Origin: Opitutaceae bacterium | GTDB taxonomy: Bacteria > Verrucomicrobiota > Verrucomicrobiia > Opitutales > Opitutaceae | Length of the DNA stretch: 49,267 nt | Reading direction: 5' to 3' | NCBI GenBank assembly: GCA_016795545.1 | Contig: JAEUGX010000006.1 | Location: 1-49,267, forward strand | Shown: piece after piece, positions 1 to 8,422 of the stretch | Position numbering within the stretch: the stretch's first letter is position 1 | How the letters are laid out: every line of letters begins with the position of its first letter | The notes under the pieces: generated by a model | What the model was told of the DNA's origin: nothing | Seen by the model: the letters and a program-made list of their open reading frames with translations, nothing else | The model's database searches: none | Program-made: the position numbers and the translations under genes

Positions 1-536
1 CAGGGGATGTCTCGGCTTTCGACCACCTGATTCGCAAATACCGCGAACGGGTCTTCGGCGTCGTTTACAACCTGACCGCCAATCGTGAGGACGCCTCGGA
101 CCTGACCCAGGACGCCTTCATCAAGGCCTTCCAGTCCATCAATCGCTTCCAGGGCCATTGCGCGTTCTTCACCTGGCTCTACAAGATCGCGGTCAATACC
201 ACCCTTAGCCACTTGCGTAAGAATCGCTTGAAGAGCTTTTTCAGCCTGGAAAAGCTGCATGAGGACGGGATCAATACGCAAATCATTGACAAATTGACGG
301 ATAAGAACGGAGCGGACCGGGATGTATACCTCAGGGAGCTCCAGGAAAAATTGAACGAAGCGCTTCAAAAACTGTCTATCCCACACCGAACAGTGATTAC
401 CTTATTCGAGATCGATGGCCTGAGCCATTCCGAGATTGCCGAAGTCATGGGCTGCTCCGAGGGCACTGTTCGTTCCCGTCTCCACTACGCCAAGCAGTTC
501 CTGCAGGGCGAACTCGGCAAGTATCTCCGATCCTAA
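1..536 (+). CDS. RNA polymerase sigma factor, sigma-70/ECF family (5' partial)
   Basis: The reading frame is open from the left edge, so the start codon lies outside the window; about 177 residues are visible. Sigma region 2 is recognisable from the segment DASDLTQDAFIKAF followed by FFTWLYKIAVN, which would bind core polymerase and melt the -10 element. Region 4 near the C-terminus carries the helix-turn-helix segment LSHSEIAEVMGCSEGTVRSR, which would contact the -35 element. Spacing and size fit a group 4 (ECF) sigma factor. Its stop lies 5 bases before the next ATG, so the two genes are probably cotranscribed, as is usual for ECF sigma factors and their regulators. The ECF subgroup and regulon cannot be read from the sequence. 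Confidence 0.93.
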   Translation, partial: GDVSAFDHLIRKYRERVFGVVYNLTANREDASDLTQDAFIKAFQSINRFQGHCAFFTWLYKIAVNTTLSHLRKNRLKSFFSLEKLHEDGINTQIIDKLTDKNGADRDVYLRELQEKLNEALQKLSIPHRTVITLFEIDGLSHSEIAEVMGCSEGTVRSRLHYAKQFLQGELGKYLRS

Positions 537-541
537 ATCGC

Positions 542-1360
542 ATGTCCCATCGCCCACCGCCTTCCAAGGTCACGATCGAGGACCTCCTCAAGCTCAAGCG
601 GGCCGAGCGGCCGGATGCCGCCTTTTGGGCCGGTTTTGAGCGCGAGCTACGTCAGAAGCAGTTGTCGGCGCTCCTGCAGAAGCGTCCGTGGTGGCAGCAG
701 CTGCCCCAGTTTCTTGCCCGGCGCGCCTACATTCCGGTCGGAGCCACGGCGGTTGTCGCCTTCACCTTGATCGCCGTCAAATTCAACGCCCCGGCCTCGG
801 TGGCGGCCGACCCGGTGGCGCCGGCGGCCGGCTCCGGCGTGGCGCACAGCGGTCGTGCCGTCTCGGCTCCGGTCGGCGAGGTCGGGATGCCGGTCAGTTC
901 TCCTTTGGTCAATCGCAGCGAGCCGGCCGTGCCCCAACCCGACCAGCGGATGGTGGCGATGACGGCGGCTAATGCCGAACTGGAAACCGCGGAACTGATG
1001 CCGACCATGCTGCCTCCGCGTGAGGTCGAAAGCCCGTCCGCGCGTTCGATCGCCGCCAATCTTGCCCGTCTCGAGCAGGCCGAGCCCGATCTCCTGAACG
1101 CCGTGCTCGGCGGTCGCCTCAGCGGCCCGGCCCGCGTCCAGACGGCTTCCGCCAGCATGTCGGATCTGGCTTCGCTGCCCACGGCTTCGTCCCGGCGCAA
1201 TCGCCTGCTGGTGCATTACAGTGACCGGCAGGTCGGCCCCGAGCCCGCGGCGCCGGACATCGTGCGCGAACGCCTGGCCCGGCGGCTCGGCGACACCGAC
1301 CTCAACGACCGCCTCACCCGCCTGGGCGTGCAGGGCGACCGGGTCTCGTTGAAGTTCTAG
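542..1360 (+). CDS. single-pass membrane protein downstream of sigma factor, putative anti-sigma factor
   Basis: This 272-residue protein has a charged N-terminal cytoplasmic part (about residues 1-60, including a KRAERPDAAFWAGFERELR helix). One hydrophobic segment follows at about 62-80 (YIPVGATAVVAFTLIAV), then a long Ala/Pro/Ser-rich and probably disordered periplasmic region. I see no zinc-binding anti-sigma HxxxCxxC motif. The role is inferred only from position: the gene starts 5 bases after the sigma-factor stop, and the topology (short cytoplasmic head, one TM, long periplasmic tail) matches many anti-sigma factors. It could equally be an unrelated envelope protein. A strong terminator lies just downstream and closes the unit. 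Confidence 0.6.
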   Translation: MSHRPPPSKVTIEDLLKLKRAERPDAAFWAGFERELRQKQLSALLQKRPWWQQLPQFLARRAYIPVGATAVVAFTLIAVKFNAPASVAADPVAPAAGSGVAHSGRAVSAPVGEVGMPVSSPLVNRSEPAVPQPDQRMVAMTAANAELETAELMPTMLPPREVESPSARSIAANLARLEQAEPDLLNAVLGGRLSGPARVQTASASMSDLASLPTASSRRNRLLVHYSDRQVGPEPAAPDIVRERLARRLGDTDLNDRLTRLGVQGDRVSLKF

Positions 1361-1387
1361 CCGCGCCCGCTGCGCCCCGCCGCTCCG

Positions 1388-1416
1388 ACCCGCCCTCCCG
1401 GCGGGTTTTCTTTTTT
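1388..1416 (+). terminator. rho-independent terminator after the sigma-factor operon
   Basis: A perfect 7-bp stem (ACCCGCC at 1388-1394 with GGCGGGT at 1400-1406) encloses a 5-base loop. A T-rich tract follows (TTTCTTTTTT, 1407-1416). It sits 27 bases after the stop of the membrane protein gene and separates it from the fumarase gene. It also argues against starting the fumarase at the in-frame GTG at 1417, which abuts the T-tract. Confidence 0.85.
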
Positions 1417-1449
1417 GTGTTCGCGGGACCGCGCGCCTACCTTCCCGTC

Positions 1450-2859
1450 ATGCGCACCCAACGCGACTCCATGGGCGAGATGAACCTGCCCGACGACGCG
1501 CTTTACGGGGCCTCCACGCAGCGGGCGGTGCTCAACTTCCCGGTCAGCGGCCGGCCCCTCCCGCCCGGTTTCCTCCACAGCCTCGGCCTGGTGAAATGGG
1601 CCTGCGCGGGCGCCAATGTCGCCCTGGGGCGGCTGGCGCCCGAGAAGGGCCGCCTCATCCAGGAGGCGGCGCTGGAGATCGCCGCGGGCCGGCTCGACGC
1701 CCATTTTCCGGTTGATGTCTTCCAGACGGGATCCGCCACCTCCACCAACATGAACGCCAACGAGGTGATCGCAAACTGGGCCAGCCGGCGGGCGGGCGAG
1801 CCGCTGGGTTCGGGGCGGCCGCTGCATCCCCTTGACGATGTCAACCTCGGGCAGTCGTCGAACGACGTGATCCCGACGACGCTGCACGTGAGCGTCGCGC
1901 TTGCGCTGCACCGCGATCTGATCCCATCCCTCGAGGGGCTGGAGGCGGCGCTCGCGGCGAAGGCGGCGGCCTGGCAGGGGATCGTGAAGCTCGGGCGCAC
2001 GCACCTGATGGATGCGACGCCGCTGACGCTGGGACAGGAGTTCTCGGGATACGCCGCGCAGGCGCGCAAGGCGGCCGGCCGCTGCCGCCGCGCCGTGGCC
2101 GCCCTGGCGGAACTGGCGGTGGGGGGCACGGCGGTCGGCACCGGACTCAACACGCCCGCGGCCTTCGGAGCCACGGTCGCGCGGCTGCTGACGGAACGGA
2201 CCGGACTGCCGTGGCGCGAGGCCGAGAACCACTTCGAGGCCCAGGCCGCCCGCGACGACTGCGTCGAGGCCGCCGGCCAGCTGGTCGCGATCGCGACCGC
2301 CCTCGCCAAGGTCGCGCACGACATCCGCTGGCTCGGCTCAGGCCCGCGCGCGGCGCTCGCGGAGATCCGGCTGCCTGCCGTCCAGCCGGGCTCCTCGATC
2401 ATGCCGGGGAAGGTGAACCCGGTGATGGCGGAGATGCTGGTGCAGGTCTGCCTCTACGTCCAGGGCCTCGCGCACACCATCCAGCAGGCGGGGCGCGACG
2501 GGCACTTCGAACTGAACGCCACCCTGCCGCTGCAGGCCTACTGCTTCCTCGATGCGATCCATTGCCTGGCCAACGGCGTCCGCCTGTTCACCGAACGATG
2601 CGTGGCCGGGCTCGAGGCCGATCCCGCGCGCTGCCGCGAACTGGTGGACCGCTCGCTCATGCTCGTGACCGCGCTCAACCCCCTGATCGGCTATGACGCC
2701 GCCGCCGCGGTGGCGCAGGAGGCTTACGTGACGGGCCGGACACTCCGCGAGGTCGTGCTGGCGCGCGGGCTCGTCGATGGGGCCGTGCTGGACCGCGTCC
2801 TGGATCCGCAGGCGATGACCCTTCCGGGAGCGGACGCCCCGGGGGCGGGCGGAGGCTGA
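1450..2859 (+). CDS. fumC: class II fumarate hydratase (fumarase C type)
   Basis: This 469-residue enzyme of the fumarase/aspartase superfamily should interconvert fumarate and malate in the TCA cycle without an iron-sulfur cluster. The superfamily signature GSSIMPGKVNP lies at about residues 314-324. The substrate loops TGSATSTNMNANEVI and GQSSNDVIPTT are present, as is GRTHLMDATPLTLGQE. NPVMAEM after the signature resembles actinobacterial fumarases (from memory) and is close to aspartase, so aspartate ammonia-lyase is the main alternative. The conserved ELN (HFELNATLP) and overall length favour fumarase. I chose the ATG at 1450 over an in-frame GTG at 1417 because the latter overlaps the preceding terminator. 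The YjbQ gene follows after 1 base. Confidence 0.87.
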   Translation: MRTQRDSMGEMNLPDDALYGASTQRAVLNFPVSGRPLPPGFLHSLGLVKWACAGANVALGRLAPEKGRLIQEAALEIAAGRLDAHFPVDVFQTGSATSTNMNANEVIANWASRRAGEPLGSGRPLHPLDDVNLGQSSNDVIPTTLHVSVALALHRDLIPSLEGLEAALAAKAAAWQGIVKLGRTHLMDATPLTLGQEFSGYAAQARKAAGRCRRAVAALAELAVGGTAVGTGLNTPAAFGATVARLLTERTGLPWREAENHFEAQAARDDCVEAAGQLVAIATALAKVAHDIRWLGSGPRAALAEIRLPAVQPGSSIMPGKVNPVMAEMLVQVCLYVQGLAHTIQQAGRDGHFELNATLPLQAYCFLDAIHCLANGVRLFTERCVAGLEADPARCRELVDRSLMLVTALNPLIGYDAAAAVAQEAYVTGRTLREVVLARGLVDGAVLDRVLDPQAMTLPGADAPGAGGG

Positions 2860-2860
2860 C

Positions 2861-3280
2861 ATGCAGCTGCACCAAGCCAATCTGGCCATCCGCACCACGG
2901 GGCGCGGACTGCGGGAAATCACCGGCGACGTCGAACGCGCGCTGCGCCGGTCCGGACTCGTGACCGGGCTGGCCAGCGTCTTCTGCCCGCACACCAGCTG
3001 CAGCCTGGCGCTGATGGAAAACGCGGATCCCTCGGCCCGGCGGGACCTCGAGGCCTGGCTGGACCGGCTGGTGCCGGAGGACGATCCGCATTTCACCCAC
3101 ACCGCTGAGGGCGCGGACGACATGCCCAGCCACATCCGGATGGTCCTGACCCGGAGCAGCGAGAACATCCCGTTCGCCGCCGGCGGCCTCCTGCTCGGCG
3201 CCTGGCAGGGAATCTTTCTGTGGGAGCACCGCCGCATCCCGCACACGCGGGGCGTCGTGCTGACTTTCCTCGGGGAATAG
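2861..3280 (+). CDS. YjbQ/UPF0047 family protein (secondary thiamine-phosphate synthase type)
   Basis: This 139-residue protein is typical of the YjbQ (UPF0047) family. Its hallmarks are all visible: CPHTSCSLALMENADP in the first half, then HTAEGADDMPSHIR, then LLLGAWQGIFLWEHR near the C-terminus. The conserved histidines and acidic residues of these blocks form a metal-like site in solved structures. Some members can replace thiamine-phosphate synthase weakly, but the physiological role is not established. The gene starts 1 base after the class II fumarase stop, so the two are very likely cotranscribed. It converges on the class I fumarase gene, with only 14 bases between the two stops. Confidence 0.93.
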   Translation: MQLHQANLAIRTTGRGLREITGDVERALRRSGLVTGLASVFCPHTSCSLALMENADPSARRDLEAWLDRLVPEDDPHFTHTAEGADDMPSHIRMVLTRSSENIPFAAGGLLLGAWQGIFLWEHRRIPHTRGVVLTFLGE

Positions 3281-3294
3281 GCGGCGGGGCCGGA

Positions 3295-4938
3295 TCAGTT
3301 CTTGTCCGGCACGCAGATGCCGCAGTTGTTCACGAAGAAGTCGTTGCCCTTGTCGTCGACCAGGATGAACGCCGGAAAATCCTGCACCTCGATCCGCCAG
3401 ACGGCTTCCATGCCGAGCTCAGGATACTCGAGCACCTCGACCTTCTTGATGTTGTCCTGCGCGAGGATGGCGGCGGGTCCGCCGATGCTGCCGAGGTAGA
3501 ACCCGTGGTGCTTGCGGCAGGCGTCCGTGACGGCCCGGCTGCGGTTGCCCTTGGCCAGCATGATCATGGAGCCGCCGTTGGCCTGGAAGAGGTCGACATA
3601 GCTGTCCATGCGGCCGGCGGTCGTGGGGCCGAACGAGCCGGAGGCGTAGCCGGCGGGGGTCTTGGCGGGACCGGCATAGTACACCGGGTGATTCTTGAGG
3701 TAGTCCGGCAAGCCCTGGCCGGCATCCAGTCGCTCTTTGAGCTTCGCGTGCGCGCTGTCGCGGGCGACGATCATCGGGCCGGTCAGCGAGACGCGGGTGG
3801 TGACCGGGTAGCGGGACAGCTCGGCGAGGATCTCGGGCATGGGCCGGTTCAGGTCGATGCGCACGATCGAGTCGTCCTTGAAGGTGCGCAGCTCCGCCGG
3901 AATGAAGCGTCCGGGATCGGTTTCCATCTGCTCGACGAAGATGCCGTCGCGGGTGATCTTGGCCTTGAGGTTGCGGTCGGCGCTGCAGGAGACGCCCATG
4001 CCGATCGGACAGCTCGCGCCATGCCGGGGCAGCCGCACGATCCGCACATCGAGGGCGAAATACTTGCCGCCGAACTGGGCGCCGATCTTCGCCTGCTGCG
4101 CCAGCTGCAGCACCTTCGCCTCGAACTCGACGTCGCGGAAGGCCCGACCGTGCTCGTTGCCGGTGGTCGGGAGGGCGTCGAGGTATTTGGTCGTGGCCAG
4201 CTTGAGGGTCTTCATGCACGCCTCGGCGCTGGTGCCGCCGATCACGAACACCAGGTGGTAGGGCGGGCAGGCGGAGGTCCCGAGCAGCTGCATCTTGTCG
4301 GTGACGAACTTCTCGAGGCTCTTGGGATTGAGCACGGCCTTGGTTTCCTGGAACAGGTAGAGCTTGTTGGCGGAGCCGCCGCCCTTGGCCACGAACAGGA
4401 ACTCGTACTTCGCGCCCTCGGTGGCGTGCAGGTCGATCTGGGCCGGCAGGTTGGTGCCGGTGTTGACCTCCCGGTACAGGTCGAGCGGGGCGACCTGCGA
4501 GTAGCGCAGGTTTTCCTTGGTGTAGCACTCGTACACGCCGCGCGACAGCCACTCGGCGTCGTTGGCGCCCGTCCAAACCTGCTGGCCCTTCTTGGCGAAG
4601 ATCGAGCAGGTCCCGGTGTCCTGGCACATCGGCAGGATGCCGCGCGCGGCGATCTCGGCGTTCTTGAGCAGGGTCAACGCCACGTAGCGGTCGTTCGCCG
4701 AGGCCTCCGGGTCCTTCAGGATGGCCGCGACCTGGGCGAGGTGGGCCGGCCGCAGCATGAAGGAGATGTCGTGGAAGGCCTCCCGCGCCAGGTGAGCCAG
4801 CGCCTCGGGCGCCACCTTCAGGATTTCCCGGCCCTCGAAGGAGGCCGTGCTGACGCCTTCCCGGGTGAGGAGGCGGTATTCGGTGTCGTCGGCCCCCAGC
4901 GGGAGCGGATCCTGATAGACGAAGGGCGGAGTGGGCAT
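3295..4938 (-). CDS. class I fumarate hydratase (4Fe-4S, FumA/FumB type)
   Basis: At 547 residues this matches the length of single-chain class I fumarases, which hydrate fumarate to malate using a [4Fe-4S] cluster. Cys105 lies in [10 protein letters not shown], the position of a cluster ligand in Escherichia coli FumA. Further family blocks are [53 protein letters not shown] and, near the C-terminus, [18 protein letters not shown] and [27 protein letters not shown]. The two-subunit fumarases or tartrate dehydratases would be split, so FumA/FumB type fits best. The gene lies convergent to a class II fumarase only 435 bases away at the nearest ends, so the locus encodes both an oxygen-sensitive and an oxygen-stable isoenzyme. 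Confidence 0.93.
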   Translation of the reverse strand: MPTPPFVYQDPLPLGADDTEYRLLTREGVSTASFEGREILKVAPEALAHLAREAFHDISFMLRPAHLAQVAAILKDPEASANDRYVALTLLKNAEIAARGILPMCQDTGTCSIFAKKGQQVWTGANDAEWLSRGVYECYTKENLRYSQVAPLDLYREVNTGTNLPAQIDLHATEGAKYEFLFVAKGGGSANKLYLFQETKAVLNPKSLEKFVTDKMQLLGTSACPPYHLVFVIGGTSAEACMKTLKLATTKYLDALPTTGNEHGRAFRDVEFEAKVLQLAQQAKIGAQFGGKYFALDVRIVRLPRHGASCPIGMGVSCSADRNLKAKITRDGIFVEQMETDPGRFIPAELRTFKDDSIVRIDLNRPMPEILAELSRYPVTTRVSLTGPMIVARDSAHAKLKERLDAGQGLPDYLKNHPVYYAGPAKTPAGYASGSFGPTTAGRMDSYVDLFQANGGSMIMLAKGNRSRAVTDACRKHHGFYLGSIGGPAAILAQDNIKKVEVLEYPELGMEAVWRIEVQDFPAFILVDDKGNDFFVNNCGICVPDKN

Positions 4939-5028
4939 GGGATGGCGGATGACTATGAGCGCTCCGCGCCGGAAAACAAGCAGCGGTGTCGCGGGCGGGC
5001 GCCGGATCCCCGGCCCGCGCGGCGGCGC

Positions 5029-6021
5029 TCAGAGGATCTTCAGTTTCGGCAGGTCCTGGACGTCGATGTACCCGACGGGGCGGTGCCGGGAGTCGACCGC
5101 GAACAGGTCGGAGATCTTGAATTTCTGGAAGACCTTCAACGCCTCCACCGCCAGGGCCTCCACCGGCACGGTCTTGCCGCCGCGCGTCATGAACTCGGTC
5201 ACCGGCCGGCGGAGGAACTCCCCGCCGCCGGTCAGCGCGCTGCGCCGGAAGTCGCCGTCGGTAAACACGCCGGCCAGGCGGCCGCGGCCGTCGACCAACG
5301 CCACCGCGCCGGACTTGGCCCGGGTCATGGCGAAGATGGCCTCCTGCACGGTGGTCCGCGCCCCCTTCAGCACCGGGCAAGCCTCGCCGGTGCGCATGAT
5401 GTCGCGGACCCGCAGCAGCAGGGTCATGCCGAGCGTGCCGGCGGGGTGGTAACGGGCGAAATCCTCGCGCGTCAGGCCGCGGCTCTCGAGCAGGACCATG
5501 GCCAGGGCGTCGCCCAGCGCCAGCGCGGCCGTGGTGCTGGCGGTGGGGGCCAGGGCCAGGGGGCAGGCCTCGCGGGGCGCCGCGTAGAGCAGGCGGTAGT
5601 CGCAGCCGCGGGCGAGCTCGCTGTCGGGCGCGCCGGTCAGGGCCACGGTCTGGAGGCCGAACTTCTCGAACAGGGGCAGCAGGCGCAGCATTTCCGCCGT
5701 GGCCCCGCTGTTGCTGAGCAGGACGGCCAGGTCGCCGGCGGCGCACAGGCCGAGATCGCCGTGCAGCGCCTGGGTCGGGTCCAGGTAGCAGGAGGGCACG
5801 CCGATGCTGTTGAAGGTGCCGGTCAGCTTCTCGGCGATGTGCGCGTTCTTGCCCACGCCGGAGAAGATGACCTTGCCGCCGTCGCGCACGACGGCCTCGA
5901 CCGTCCGCACGACGGTCACGAACTCGGCTCCCAGCACCTTCGCGGTCGCTCCCAGCGCTTCCCGTTCGATGGCGAGGCATTGGCGGGCTTTGGCGAGGAT
6001 GGTAGTCGGATCCAGGGGCAT
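5029..6021 (-). CDS. kdsD: KpsF/GutQ family D-arabinose-5-phosphate isomerase
   Basis: This 330-residue protein has an N-terminal SIS (sugar isomerase) domain at about residues 35-190 and two C-terminal CBS domains. The SIS domain shows GKVIFSGVGKNAHIAEKL, LLSNSGATAEML and TASTTAALALGDALA; the CBS part shows GVFTDGDFRRSAL and GYIDVQDL. This is the standard KdsD architecture. The enzyme converts ribulose-5-phosphate to arabinose-5-phosphate, the first step toward Kdo for lipopolysaccharide, implying a Gram-negative envelope. I took the ATG at 6021; a TTG one codon upstream is possible. The LysM lipoprotein gene diverges from it across 72 bases. Paralogues acting on other sugar phosphates (GutQ) cannot be excluded. 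Confidence 0.92.
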   Translation of the reverse strand: MPLDPTTILAKARQCLAIEREALGATAKVLGAEFVTVVRTVEAVVRDGGKVIFSGVGKNAHIAEKLTGTFNSIGVPSCYLDPTQALHGDLGLCAAGDLAVLLSNSGATAEMLRLLPLFEKFGLQTVALTGAPDSELARGCDYRLLYAAPREACPLALAPTASTTAALALGDALAMVLLESRGLTREDFARYHPAGTLGMTLLLRVRDIMRTGEACPVLKGARTTVQEAIFAMTRAKSGAVALVDGRGRLAGVFTDGDFRRSALTGGGEFLRRPVTEFMTRGGKTVPVEALAVEALKVFQKFKISDLFAVDSRHRPVGYIDVQDLPKLKIL

Positions 6022-6093
6022 CAAAAACTTGTGTTGGCTTGGGTCAGGCGCAAACGTAGTTCTCGCTGGTCATCGTTCAATTCATTTTCCGCC

Positions 6094-6957
6094 GTGCCGC
6101 GTCTCGCCCTCGTCTTTCGCCGTCTGTTTCCGCCCGTGCTGGCCGGGATCCTCCTGCTGCTGGCCGGTTGCGCCGACCATGACCGCCTGTCCTACGCGGC
6201 CGAAGTCGACGAGCCCAACTACCGCGAGGGCCAGTCGCTGCTCAAATCGGGCCGCCGCCAGGAGGCCCTGACCTCCTTCCTCAAGGTCATCGACAAACGC
6301 GGGGACGACGCCCCGGAGTCGCACCTGAGCGTCGGGCTCATCTACGCGGAGCACATGAACGACCCGCTGTCGGCCATCTACCATTACCGCAAGTACCTCG
6401 CGCTGCGGCCCAACAGCCCGCTCTCCTCGCAGGTCAAGCAGCGCATCGACGCGGCCACGCGGGAGTTCGCCCGCACCCTGCCGGCCCAGCCGCTCGAGGC
6501 GCAGCTGCAGCGGGTCGACCTCGTGGCCGCGCTCGACCGGCTCAAGCGGGAAAACGACACCCTCAAGCAGGAGCTGGCCGACCTCAAGGCGAGCCGCAAC
6601 ATCCCGGCCGCGCCGGCCGACGCTCCGGGCGATGCCGTCGAGGGCGTGAACTTCAGCGTCGACCCGGGCGCCATTCCCACGGTCCGGACCCGGCCGCTCC
6701 CGCCGTCCGCGGCCCCGCCCCGGCTGGCGGCGCCGACCCGGCCGGGTGCCGCCGCCACCCCGCCGAGCCCGGCCGTCGCGGACAGCCGCGCGACGGCCCC
6801 GCGCCGCCACGTCGTCCAGCCGGGGGACACGCTCTCGAAGATCGCCCTCCAGTATTACAACAACCGCGCGAAATGGCGGGACATCTACGCCGCCAACCGC
6901 GGGGTCATGAAGCACGAGTCCGATCTCAAGGTGGGCATGGAACTGCGGCTCCCGTAG
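6094..6957 (+). CDS. LysM-domain lipoprotein with TPR-like repeats
   Basis: Starting at the GTG at 6094 gives a clean lipoprotein signal: two Arg, a hydrophobic stretch LAGILLLLAGC and the lipobox cysteine at residue 26. The mature protein (287 residues in all) has TPR-like helices at about 40-110 (NYREGQSLLKSGRRQEALTSFLKVI and SAIYHYRKYLALRPNSP). A short coiled-coil stretch (ALDRLKRENDTLKQELADLKA) and a Pro/Ala-rich linker follow. The C-terminal LysM domain begins RHVVQPGDTLSKIALQYYNN and should bind peptidoglycan. It is therefore probably an outer-membrane-anchored cell-wall protein. It is divergent from the kdsD-like gene. No enzymatic domain is visible. Confidence 0.88.
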   Translation: MPRLALVFRRLFPPVLAGILLLLAGCADHDRLSYAAEVDEPNYREGQSLLKSGRRQEALTSFLKVIDKRGDDAPESHLSVGLIYAEHMNDPLSAIYHYRKYLALRPNSPLSSQVKQRIDAATREFARTLPAQPLEAQLQRVDLVAALDRLKRENDTLKQELADLKASRNIPAAPADAPGDAVEGVNFSVDPGAIPTVRTRPLPPSAAPPRLAAPTRPGAAATPPSPAVADSRATAPRRHVVQPGDTLSKIALQYYNNRAKWRDIYAANRGVMKHESDLKVGMELRLP

Positions 6958-6989
6958 CCGCGCCGGAGGCGGCTCGGCCGCGAGCCCGC

Positions 6990-7874
6990 TCAGCGGGCGA
7001 GCACCTGGCGCAGGGCGCGGGCCTCCGCGAGCAGCTCGCGGGCGGCCGCCAGGGCGTCGCTGGGCGGCGGCGATCCGGCGGCCGGCTCCGGGTCATCGGG
7101 GTCGCCCAGGCCCGCGGCGCGGAAGAGCCGCAGGCGCTCCAGGATGAGGTCGCGGATCTCCCCGGCGTTGTCGACGCCGTGGAAGATCCCGGTGTGCAGC
7201 GAGTCTCCCCCCTGGGCCTCGGGCCGTTCGCCGCCCCCGCCGGCGGACTGCACGCGGACGTCCGCCAGCCCCAGCAGGCGCTGGAGCGGGCCCTGCTTGA
7301 CCTCCACCTGCTGGAGGTTGGCGAAGCTCATGGTGGATTCCTGCAGGCGGAACAGGCCCGTGCGGATCCGCAGGCTGCGGTCGGTCACGATGTACCAGTG
7401 CAGCTCGTATTCCAGCCGGACGGCGGCGAAGGTCACGGGTATCTGGAGGAGGAAAAGCAGGATCGCGCCGTATTCGAGCCAGTGCAGCGCGGTCAGGGTC
7501 CAGGGCGGCCAGCCGGCGACCGTCCGGACCAGGCTGCGCCGGGCCGGTTCTTCCCGGGCGCGTTCCCGCCGGTTCGGGGCGCGCGGGGTCGCGGGCGCGG
7601 CGGAATCGGCCCCCGAAGCAGGGGACGTCACTGCCGCCGGCGCCGGGGAGCGCAGGGCGGTGGCCGTCTCGTCGAGACCGTGAAGAAACCACAGGGAGAA
7701 GCAGATGCCGGCCACCGCGCCGGCCTGGCCGGCCGCCCAGCCCAGCAGCCGCAGGTGGTAGAGGTTGCGGCCGGCCCGGAAAATCCGCACCGATCCCGGC
7801 GCGCCCTGCGGCGGCTCCGGGTCGGCCGGGACGCGGGCGAAGCGCAGGACCTGCCGGCGGATACGGTCAAACAT
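6990..7874 (-). CDS. bacterial PH (bPH2/DUF304) domain membrane protein, second of pair
   Basis: This 294-residue protein has two hydrophobic segments (about residues 40-60, LGWAAGQAGAVAGICFSLWFL, and 115-140, LHWLEYGAILLFLLQIPVTFAAV). They are separated by a long Pro/Ala/Arg-rich insert. A bPH2 domain follows, with YIVTDRSLRIRTGLFRLQESTMSFANLQQVEV. That core, in which an N(L/I)QxV strand follows the RxG turn, is typical of YdbS/YdbT-type proteins. Its ATG lies inside the end of the upstream PH gene (8-base overlap), so translation is probably coupled. Function in this family is poorly defined; some members affect membrane properties or antimicrobial resistance. A GC hairpin (6984-6998) spans its stop and the junction with the convergent LysM gene. 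Confidence 0.8.
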   Translation of the reverse strand: MFDRIRRQVLRFARVPADPEPPQGAPGSVRIFRAGRNLYHLRLLGWAAGQAGAVAGICFSLWFLHGLDETATALRSPAPAAVTSPASGADSAAPATPRAPNRRERAREEPARRSLVRTVAGWPPWTLTALHWLEYGAILLFLLQIPVTFAAVRLEYELHWYIVTDRSLRIRTGLFRLQESTMSFANLQQVEVKQGPLQRLLGLADVRVQSAGGGGERPEAQGGDSLHTGIFHGVDNAGEIRDLILERLRLFRAAGLGDPDDPEPAAGSPPPSDALAAARELLAEARALRQVLAR

Positions 7875-8418
7875 GACCGGAGTCGGACGCCGGCGTGGCG
7901 CGGGCGGAGGACAGCGCCTCGCGCGTGCGGCGAAGTTCCTGCGCCACCTCGCGCAGCGCGGCGGCGAGCTCGGCCTCGCGTTCGCCGGCCGGCGCACCGT
8001 CCGCCGCCCGGTGGGCGTGGTCCTTCACGCCCCGCATCTTGAGGTACAGGAAATCGCGGACGGCCTCGTATTGCTTCAGGCCCTCCAGCGACATCTCCGC
8101 CGCCGCGTTGCCGCTGGCGGTCTGGATGAGCACCTTCGCCAGGCCCAGCCAGCGCTCGACGACGTTCGAGCGCAGGTGGATGTCCTGGATGCGGGCGTAG
8201 TTCACGATGATCTCGCGCCGGAAGAGGATGCCCCAGCGCATGGAGATGCCCTCGGCGGTGAACCGGTAGCGCATCGTGTGGTAGCGGAACCACGCCGGCA
8301 GCACGAGCAGGGGAAACAGCGGCGGCACGACCAGGCAGCCTAGCAGGTAGTAGGTCCAGAGGTCGCGGTGGGGGCGTTCGATCGCCAGGATCGCGGCTTC
8401 GTCGGGCGGCGGCTTCAT
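7867..8418 (-). CDS. bacterial PH (bPH2/DUF304) domain membrane protein, first of pair
   Basis: This 183-residue protein begins with a hydrophobic region (about residues 22-45, YYLLGCLVVPPLFPLLVLPAW). A bPH2 domain follows, with MRYRFTAEGISMRWGILFRREIIVNYARIQDIHL. A charged C-terminal helix (about 145-175) is probably coiled. It resembles YdbS. The start is 4 bases after the stop of the aminotransferase, and the next PH gene overlaps its 3' end, so it is likely transcribed with the pyrimidine-degradation genes. No mechanistic link to that pathway is evident. Confidence 0.82.
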   Translation of the reverse strand: MKPPPDEAAILAIERPHRDLWTYYLLGCLVVPPLFPLLVLPAWFRYHTMRYRFTAEGISMRWGILFRREIIVNYARIQDIHLRSNVVERWLGLAKVLIQTASGNAAAEMSLEGLKQYEAVRDFLYLKMRGVKDHAHRAADGAPAGEREAELAAALREVAQELRRTREALSSARATPASDSGHV

Positions 8419-8422
8419 GGCG

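Noticed and set aside
1417..1449. Earlier GTG start for the class II fumarase
   Set aside because: It abuts the T-tract of the preceding terminator and adds residues not found in the family; the ATG at 1450 fits better.
3220..6093. A very long plus-strand open frame continuing into the LysM lipoprotein gene
   Set aside because: It runs antisense to the class I fumarase and kdsD genes, and its composition is typical of GC-rich shadow frames. Only the part from the GTG at 6094, with a lipoprotein signal, is real.
6984..6998. GCCCGC/GCGGGC hairpin as a bidirectional terminator between the LysM and PH genes
   Set aside because: It overlaps a stop codon, has a tiny loop and no T-tract on either side, so it was only mentioned.
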